6,192 bases of DNA from Desulfurococcaceae archaeon (GTDB lineage Archaea > Thermoproteota > Thermoprotei_A > Sulfolobales > Desulfurococcaceae): NCBI GenBank assembly GCA_023269765.1, contig JAGDWH010000012.1, forward strand, positions 1-6,192, written 5' to 3'. Below the pieces are notes generated by a model, which saw only the letters and a list, made by a program, of their open reading frames with translations, was not told the origin of the DNA and searched no databases. Both the position numbers and the translations under genes were made by a program. Below, piece after piece: positions 1 to 4,739 of the stretch. Positions within the stretch are counted from its first letter, which is position 1; every line of letters starts with the position of its first letter.

Positions 1-57
1 CCAAAAGAGCTCAGCGAAGAAGCACTTGCAGAAGGCTTTGCAGCCCTCTTTGGTTAG
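1..57 (+). CDS. rpl12: Ribosomal stalk protein P1 (archaeal L12), C-terminal end only
   Basis: The window opens inside a reading frame that runs from base 1 to a TAG at 55-57 and encodes PKELSEEALAEGFAALFG. An acidic/alanine stretch ending in an ALFG-type tail is the hallmark of archaeal stalk proteins P1 (L12) and P0 (L10); this tail recruits GTPase elongation factors to the ribosome. P1 is preferred over P0 because L12 is the last gene of the archaeal L11-L1-L10-L12 cluster and is followed by alaS in several archaea, which is the arrangement here. Everything N-terminal of these 18 residues is outside the window, so the call rests on the tail and the neighbour. The frame is plus strand, 110 bp ahead of the alaS ORF. 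Confidence 0.78.
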   Translation, partial: PKELSEEALAEGFAALFG

Positions 58-130
58 CCGAGAAGTTTTGGCAAAGTACCTGGGTCGTCGCAGAAGCCTG
101 ATTTTTAGCAGTCTCACCGCAACTACCCCT

Positions 131-145
131 AAAGAGCTATATATT
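131..145 (+). promoter_or_regulatory. Probable alaS promoter (BRE + TATA box)
   Basis: An A-rich BRE-like stretch (AAAG at 131-134) is followed by TATATATT at 138-145. Archaeal transcription normally starts about 24-27 nt downstream of the TATA centre, which gives a start near 166-169. That lies just ahead of the alaS start codons, so alaS can be transcribed alone with a very short or absent leader, even if some read-through from the stalk-protein gene occurs. The rest of the gap (58-130) holds only two short T-runs (65-68 and 102-106), the second a weak candidate terminator for the upstream gene. Confidence 0.6.
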
Positions 146-169
146 CTTGTAAGCCCTAGTAACCTTAGT

Positions 170-174
170 GAGGA
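170..174 (+). promoter_or_regulatory. Possible Shine-Dalgarno site for alaS
   Basis: GAGGA lies 5 nt before the ATG at 180 and can pair with the CCUCC part of the archaeal 16S rRNA 3' end. It favours ATG 180 over the in-frame GTG at 168. The predicted transcript start is so close that the GTG could instead be used on a leaderless mRNA. Confidence 0.45.
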
Positions 175-179
175 TTGCC

Positions 180-2912
180 ATGAAGCAGGTCGGTGACGTA
201 GTAAACTACAAGTACCTTGAAGAAGTATATGGATATAAGAGGTACAAATGCAAGGTTTGTGGAGGGTACTTCTGGAGCACGATTCCTCGCGAAACCTGCC
301 CCGATAGACCCTGCAGTAAATACGAGTTCCTCTACAAGAGCTACAAGCGAGTATTGCCACTCAGCATAAAGGACGTGAGAGAGAAGTTCATCAACTTCCT
401 GGCTAGGAAAGGACATGGTGTTGTAGATCCTTATCCCGTTCTCGCTAAGTGGAGAAACGACCTCTATTTAACAATAGCATCTATAGTAGTATTCCAGCCA
501 GTCGTCACAGATGGGGTTGCTGATCCGCCTCACAACCCCTTAGTAATAGTGCAGCCCTCAATTAGGCTTACAGACATAGACAACGTTGGGCTCACTTTCG
601 GGAGACACTTAACTAGCTTTGAAATGGGTGGAATGCACGCTTTCAATAAGCAAGGCAAGATCATTTACTGGTCAGAAGGCATATTTGAAAACACCATAGA
701 GTTCTTCAACAAGGAGATCGGCATAGACCTCGACGACCTAGTATTCAAGGAGGGCTGGTGGGAAGGGGGTGGAAATGCGGGCCCAGCTCCAGAAGTACTA
801 GTAGATGGAATGGAGCTTGCGACACTAGTCCACATGGCCTATAAGACCGTAAATGGGAAGCTCGAACTTAACCCGGTTTTAGTCGTAGACTGCGGCTACG
901 GCGTAGAGAGGATTGCTTGGTTTACGCAGAAGACCCCCACGGGCTTTCACGCTGTGTACGGTAGGCTCGTAGACACGTACAAGGACGTCCTCGGTGTTGA
1001 GGAACCTCCGCATGACGTCTTAAAGAAGCTTGTTTATGAGCTGAGTGATAAGGAAATCGCCAGCATAGATGAGCTAGTCAAGTACTTAGAAGGAACGGCG
1101 TTTGCTGAACACTGGAAGGGCCTCGTAAACTCCATTTACTTGTACAGCGCCCTAGATCACGTTAGAACACTGCTACTCATGTTGTCTGATGGTATAGTGC
1201 CATCAAATAGCGGCGAGGGGTATCTCGCTAGGCTCGTAATTAGAAGGCTTCTCCGCAACTTAATAAAGCTAGGCATAGAGCACCACAGGCTTGGCGACGT
1301 TGTACTGGAATTAATAGACAAGCAAATATCTTACTGGAAGGGAGACTACATCTATGGCAAGTTCGAGAAGCACAGAGACTACATCACGGATGTCGTTTCG
1401 CTGGAAGTAGTGAAGTTCGTGAACGCGCTTCAGCGCGGCATTGAGGTAGTAGAAGGCATCCTCAAGAGGAAGAAGAGGCTCGAAGTCGAGGACTTAGTTG
1501 AAATATACGATTCTCACGGAATACCGCCCGACATCGTGGTTGAGAGGGCAAAGGAGTACGGTATTAGCATTGAAACGCCACCGAACTTCTACTCGATAAT
1601 AGCGTCGAGGCACTCCGCGCCAAGGATTCTAGTTAAAGAAAGGGAGCGCGAGCTCCCCGAAGAAGTAGTTAAGTGGGCCTCGGGGTTCAAAGCAACTCGC
1701 CTACTCTTCCACGAAGACCCGTACTTGACTAGGACGGAGGCCACAGTGCTCGGCGTAAAGGACAACTACGTTGTACTCGACAAAACAGTCGCTTATCCCT
1801 GGGCCGGGGGGCAGGATCACGACGAGGGCTACCTAATATTTGGTGATAAGAAGTACAAAATCGTCTACGTTGGTAAAGCCGGAGACGTAGTAGTGCACGT
1901 TCTCGACAAAGTCCCCGAGTTCTCGCTCGGCGACTACGTCCTAGTTGAAATAGACTGGCGTAGAAGATACCAGTTAATGAAGCACCACACAGCCACGCAC
2001 ATAGTACTAGCTGCTGCCAGGAAAGTACTTGGAGAACACGTGTGGCAAGCAGGCGCTGAGAAGACTCCGGTAAAGGCAAGACTTGACATAACACACCACA
2101 AACCACTAACAGAAGAAGAAGTGAGGAAAATCGAAGACTTGGCGAACGAAATTGTCAACAGCAGGATCGAGTTGAGGTTCAATTACCTGACTAGATTTGA
2201 AGCCGAGAACAGGTATGGGCTGAAGATATACCAGGGAGGTGCCGTTTACTCGCCTACTTTGAGAATAGTCGAAATACCGGGCTGGGATGCCCAGGCCTGC
2301 TTCGGAACGCACTTACATAGCACATCAGAGGTGGGTGGAATAAAAATCACAAATGTTGAGAGAATACAAGACGGCGTTATCAGACTGGAGTTCATAGCTG
2401 GTACTAAGCTCGTAGAAATGCTGCGCTCTCTCGAAGAAGAAATAAGCTCTGCGCTTTCAATACTTGGCAGCAAGCAGCAGAACTTAGTTGAAGCCGTGAA
2501 GAGAGTTCAGAACGAGCACGCAAAGGCAAGCGAGCTGCTAAGAAAGTATAGAGAGGCCTTAGAAAAGGTCTTAGTCTCGCAAGCCCTCTCAAACAAGACA
2601 AAGATATGCGACATTGAGGCTACATACATAGAGCTGCCATTTGCAGACGAGAAGCTGGTAAAGCGCCTGCTCGAAGAGCTCTCAATATCGCGTGGCTTAC
2701 TAACAGTAATTAGCTCCGGAGACACGATTGAAGTAGCAATAAGCCCCGAGAAGGCAAAAAGCCTTGGAATAAACCTCAGGAAAGTGGTGGACGCGCTCTC
2801 CGAGAAGGGAGTCAAAGGCGGCGGCAAGCAAGACCACATAACCATGAGACGAACCGGCGAGCTTACTATAGAAAAGCTCTTCGAAGTGCTCAAGAGCACT
2901 TTATGTACGTAG
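180..2912 (+). CDS. alaS: Alanyl-tRNA synthetase, archaeal type
   Basis: A cytoplasmic class II synthetase that charges tRNA-Ala with alanine and hydrolyses mischarged Ser/Gly-tRNA-Ala. The 910-aa product is full length for the archaeal family. From ATG 180: an archaeal N-terminal module with C24-x2-C27 and C40-x4-C45, a likely zinc site; the catalytic core with the conserved block at 125-155 (ending FEMGGMHAF), the EGWWEGGGNAGP segment near 191 and a motif-3-like GYGVERIAW near 239; the GEGYLARLVIRRLLRN helix near 345 in the tRNA-binding region; the editing domain with H603-x3-H607 and C707-x3-H711, the expected metal ligands; a helical segment near 746-805; and a C-Ala domain containing GGGKQDH at 880-886. 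No key residue is missing and the frame is unbroken. ATG 180 is chosen for its upstream GAGGA; a GTG at 168 would add four residues (MRIA). It lies just downstream of the stalk-protein gene on the same strand and is convergent with the next gene. Identification is firm; only the start is uncertain. Confidence 0.97.
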   Translation: MKQVGDVVNYKYLEEVYGYKRYKCKVCGGYFWSTIPRETCPDRPCSKYEFLYKSYKRVLPLSIKDVREKFINFLARKGHGVVDPYPVLAKWRNDLYLTIASIVVFQPVVTDGVADPPHNPLVIVQPSIRLTDIDNVGLTFGRHLTSFEMGGMHAFNKQGKIIYWSEGIFENTIEFFNKEIGIDLDDLVFKEGWWEGGGNAGPAPEVLVDGMELATLVHMAYKTVNGKLELNPVLVVDCGYGVERIAWFTQKTPTGFHAVYGRLVDTYKDVLGVEEPPHDVLKKLVYELSDKEIASIDELVKYLEGTAFAEHWKGLVNSIYLYSALDHVRTLLLMLSDGIVPSNSGEGYLARLVIRRLLRNLIKLGIEHHRLGDVVLELIDKQISYWKGDYIYGKFEKHRDYITDVVSLEVVKFVNALQRGIEVVEGILKRKKRLEVEDLVEIYDSHGIPPDIVVERAKEYGISIETPPNFYSIIASRHSAPRILVKERERELPEEVVKWASGFKATRLLFHEDPYLTRTEATVLGVKDNYVVLDKTVAYPWAGGQDHDEGYLIFGDKKYKIVYVGKAGDVVVHVLDKVPEFSLGDYVLVEIDWRRRYQLMKHHTATHIVLAAARKVLGEHVWQAGAEKTPVKARLDITHHKPLTEEEVRKIEDLANEIVNSRIELRFNYLTRFEAENRYGLKIYQGGAVYSPTLRIVEIPGWDAQACFGTHLHSTSEVGGIKITNVERIQDGVIRLEFIAGTKLVEMLRSLEEEISSALSILGSKQQNLVEAVKRVQNEHAKASELLRKYREALEKVLVSQALSNKTKICDIEATYIELPFADEKLVKRLLEELSISRGLLTVISSGDTIEVAISPEKAKSLGINLRKVVDALSEKGVKGGGKQDHITMRRTGELTIEKLFEVLKSTLCT

Positions 2913-2917
2913 AAACC

Positions 2918-2926
2918 CTTTATAAG
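2918..2926 (+). promoter_or_regulatory. TATA-like element in the convergent gap
   Basis: CTTTATAAG lies 6 bp after the alaS stop. Read on the plus strand it predicts a transcript start near 2948, which is where the left arm of the inverted repeat at 2948-3033 begins. The core is nearly palindromic, so a minus-strand promoter firing antisense into the end of alaS is equally possible from sequence alone. No protein gene obviously needs it. Confidence 0.35.
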
Positions 2927-2947
2927 TAGGAGTAATTCTAGACACGA

Positions 2948-3033
2948 GACCTGGGCTTGCCGACTGCTGCCAATGACTGCTGGAGACGTAACAGTAGGCT
3001 TTGCTTCGAACTTGTCTGCAAGTAGCCCTGGTC
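2948..3033 (+). ncRNA. Candidate structured RNA or shared 3' element between convergent genes
   Basis: GACCTGGGC (2948-2956) pairs with GCCCTGGTC (3025-3033) with a single T-T mismatch, and TTGC (2957-2960) continues the helix with GCAA (3018-3021) after a 3-nt bulge (GTA, 3022-3024). Inside, CTGCTG (2977-2982) can pair with CAGTAG (2992-2997) through one G-U pair around a 9-nt loop. A second GACTGCTG copy (2962-2969) could compete for the same partner. The 86-nt unit starts about 26 nt after a TATA-like element. I recognise no family: there is no tRNA T-arm, no C/D boxes and no ACA box next to the stem. The alternative is a 3'-end structure of the flanking transcripts or a chance repeat; the strand is inferred only from the TATA spacing. 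Confidence 0.3.
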
Positions 3034-3036
3034 TGG

Positions 3037-4062
3037 TTATAGTGTCTGGAGGTAGTTTATTGCGTTCATTATCTTCTCTACTTCGCGGGGATCGAGTCCG
3101 CACTTATCAGAGACCTCGCTTATTGTTTTTTCATCGATAGAGAATCCGCTGTAGCCTTGCGCTTTCGCAACTAGCTCCCATACGCATTTAAAGTCCTCGT
3201 CTTTAGAAACTAGTTCTTGTACTATATTATGCGGTTTAGAGAAGTCTACAACATACCTCTTTCTCCCTACTCTGAGCTCTCGTACTAGACCATACTTAAC
3301 TAGTAGATGTAAGTGCCATTCTGTTGTCCCTCTTGGTAGCTTTAGTTCTCTCATTAAATCTGATAGCCTCACTACTACTTTGGAAGACACGTAGTCGTAT
3401 ATGGACTTTCTTAGTGGGTGATTTAGCACTTCTTCTCTCTCCAGCTTGACTCTGAGAACTGGGAGGGCTATTAGCCCAATTAATTTGATTAAAGCCGTTC
3501 TCAGTTTTTCAATAAATTCTCCAACGTGTTTAGACAGTAAGTAAGATGTAGCTATAGTGCCCACGCTTAGTGCGGCTAAAAACGGTAGTAGCTGGCTCAA
3601 GGACTGCGCAGGCTCGCCATTGCTCCTCCAAATGATCTCGGCTATGTTATACAGGGACTTGTCATCTCTGTAGAGGCAGTACTTCCAAATGTACTCGTCT
3701 GGGACATAACTAGATGCTTTAATACCATAGTATTCGCCCACGTATTGCGAGACTATGAGGGTCTTAGGTGGGTCTTTAGTGAGTCTCTCAACGACTTCGC
3801 TGAGCTGTCTTTGCAGGCTTGCACTAGTTCCCAGGAAAACGACTTTTCTATAGGAGCTAATTTTTATGCCATTCAAGTCGGCTAGTATAGCAATTTCTCC
3901 CGTTAAATTGGGATATGTCTTCATGAGGTCTCTGTAGATTTCATATGAGCACGAGTCGGTGGATATGTACAGTGTGCCTTCTCCATAAACCCTCGGAAAC
4001 AAGAGTAGTAAAAGCAGTATGATCATTAGAATTATCAGCATCTCTGCTAGTGTTCTCTTCAA
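3037..4062 (-). CDS. Membrane-spanning one-component regulator with C-terminal winged helix-turn-helix
   Basis: A 341-aa protein with a K-R n-region and a hydrophobic stretch at about 8-23 (signal peptide or anchor), then an extracytoplasmic domain at about 28-152 holding two cysteines (C38, C129) and one N-glycosylation sequon (N52). A membrane helix follows at about 155-177, a second less hydrophobic segment at 189-203, and a cytoplasmic winged helix at about 208-275. The latter reads HPLRKSIYDYV, then SDLMRELKLPRGTTEWHL as the helix-turn-helix and VGRKRYVV as the wing. This resembles the archaeal membrane-anchored wHTH regulators in which a stalk of this kind precedes an N-[HP]-x-R-x-x-I-Y helix. 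The tail (276-341) is of unknown role. The likely job is sensing an envelope signal and binding DNA; target and ligand are unknown. The start is TTG, chosen for the GGAG 4 nt before it and the positive n-region; ATG at 4041 would remove the K-R charges. It sits downstream of two surface-protein genes on the same strand but has its own TATA box. Confidence 0.8.
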   Translation of the reverse strand: MKRTLAEMLIILMIILLLLLLFPRVYGEGTLYISTDSCSYEIYRDLMKTYPNLTGEIAILADLNGIKISSYRKVVFLGTSASLQRQLSEVVERLTKDPPKTLIVSQYVGEYYGIKASSYVPDEYIWKYCLYRDDKSLYNIAEIIWRSNGEPAQSLSQLLPFLAALSVGTIATSYLLSKHVGEFIEKLRTALIKLIGLIALPVLRVKLEREEVLNHPLRKSIYDYVSSKVVVRLSDLMRELKLPRGTTEWHLHLLVKYGLVRELRVGRKRYVVDFSKPHNIVQELVSKDEDFKCVWELVAKAQGYSGFSIDEKTISEVSDKCGLDPREVEKIMNAINYLQTL

Positions 4063-4066
4063 AGTA

Positions 4067-4070
4067 CTCC
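4067..4070 (-). promoter_or_regulatory. Ribosome binding site supporting the TTG start at 4062
   Basis: On the minus strand GGAG lies 4 nt before the TTG at 4062-4060. No comparable purine-rich site precedes the alternative ATG at 4041-4039, so the TTG is preferred. Confidence 0.5.
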
Positions 4071-4100
4071 GTCCCTTTTCGACTACTTCTGCTTTTTCTG

Positions 4101-4119
4101 CTTTATAGTTATATATAAC
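4101..4119 (-). promoter_or_regulatory. Probable promoter of the membrane regulator gene
   Basis: The perfect 12-bp palindrome GTTATATATAAC (4108-4119) contains a TATA box; a second TATAAAG lies immediately beyond it at 4101-4107 on the minus strand. The first predicts a start near 4087, giving a leader of about 25 nt that includes the GGAG site. A palindromic TATA could act in either direction, but no plus-strand gene follows. The 88-bp gap (4063-4150) contains nothing else I can identify. Confidence 0.5.
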
Positions 4120-4150
4120 CTAAAATACGAGTACGTAGAGTTTGCGGAAT

Positions 4151-4696
4151 TCAGGGATATTCAAAGTAAAACCCGATTCTAACAATGTACGTTCCGCTCT
4201 CGTAAACGCGCAGTAAAATTGATAGAGTGTAGACGTGCAGCCCCTTAGAAATTTTCAAAATGCTCTCGGACCTACTCGATAAATCCACGGTGAGGACGCC
4301 ACTGCCTGTGTTTATTAAGAGGAGGGCTTGCCCTGCCTCTACGTGCTTTTCAACTGTAATTCTAAGCGTGACTTCTTCGTTGGTGTAAACGCATAGTTTT
4401 GCTACGTTATCCAGCCTCCAAGTACCAACCGGGACGTTGATGAGCACTCTGATGTCTTCGTATAGCTCTTGATCGCCGATGCTACACGCCTTCGCCCCAT
4501 ATACTATGCTAAGATGTGTAGTGTGATGCAGAACGGGAGCAAAGCCTCCGCAGAAGAACTCCCTGTCGTATCTCAACCTATTAATGGTTTCCTCTTTCTC
4601 GACTTCAGCTAAATTAATCGGCTTAATTGCCTCGTATGAATAGACATTGGCTGCTACAATTAATAGAGCGATCAACAAGCCCAGTAGTAAAAGCAA
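4151..4696 (-). CDS. Small membrane-anchored or secreted protein of unknown function
   Basis: A 181-aa product as read from TTG 4696. It begins directly in a leucine-rich hydrophobic segment (residues 1-17), followed by a soluble part with three cysteines (C49, C71, C102), a histidine cluster HHTTH at 57-61, and a C-terminal half (from about 85) of alternating hydrophobic residues suggesting beta strands, ending in FYFEYP. I recognise no family. The TTG start leaves no charged n-region. The frame stays open upstream to an ATA at 4729 and would add MTPKVGRPRAT (if ATA is read as initiator Met), which supplies the missing positive charges and places a strong GGTGAT ribosome site 4 nt ahead. With that start the N-terminus (PRA before the leucine run) vaguely resembles an archaeal class III, pilin-type signal. 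It lies 5-38 bp behind the large surface protein gene, so the two are very probably co-transcribed; a subunit, anchor or pilin-like partner of that protein is the natural guess, unproven. Confidence 0.7.
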   Translation of the reverse strand: MLLLLGLLIALLIVAANVYSYEAIKPINLAEVEKEETINRLRYDREFFCGGFAPVLHHTTHLSIVYGAKACSIGDQELYEDIRVLINVPVGTWRLDNVAKLCVYTNEEVTLRITVEKHVEAGQALLLINTGSGVLTVDLSSRSESILKISKGLHVYTLSILLRVYESGTYIVRIGFYFEYP

Positions 4697-4733
4697 TGTT
4701 GCCCTAGGGCGGCCAACTTTCGGGGTTATCTAT

Positions 4734-4739
4734 ATCACC
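4734..4739 (-). promoter_or_regulatory. Strong Shine-Dalgarno site overlapping the upstream stop codon
   Basis: On the minus strand GGTGAT exactly complements the AUCACC part of archaeal 16S rRNA 3' ends, and the TGA stop of the upstream surface protein gene lies inside it. It is 4 nt before the in-frame ATA at 4729 but 37 nt before the TTG at 4696, which is too far for normal use. It indicates translational coupling and argues for an upstream start. Confidence 0.5.

Noticed and set aside
98..107. T5 run as a firm terminator for the stalk-protein gene
   Set aside because: Only five T residues with no supporting second strong T-tract; too weak to list as a feature.
2948..3033. tRNA gene, because of TTCGAAC at 3005-3011
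   Set aside because: No 5-bp stem flanks the TTCGAAC loop, there is no proper acceptor or anticodon arm, and the outer stem has a mismatch and bulge unlike an acceptor stem.
2960..3040. C/D box or H/ACA guide RNA
   Set aside because: The only C-box-like string (ATGACTG) has two mismatches and no CTGA D box follows at proper spacing; ATA at 3038-3040 is not adjacent to the base of the stem as an ACA box would be.
2507..3103. Long minus-strand ORF (198 codons) covering the 3' part of alaS and the convergent gap
   Set aside because: Mostly antisense to alaS, which is unquestionably coding, and it also overlaps the end of the regulator gene in a different frame; its composition (serine/leucine/arginine rich) is typical of a shadow frame.
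2973..3140. Plus-strand ORF of 55 codons starting MTAGDVTVGF, downstream of the TATA-like element at 2919-2925
   Set aside because: About 100 bp of it lies antisense over the 3' end of the regulator gene, no clear ribosome binding site was seen, and its second half looks like a shadow of that gene. Only the first 20 or so codons are in non-coding sequence.
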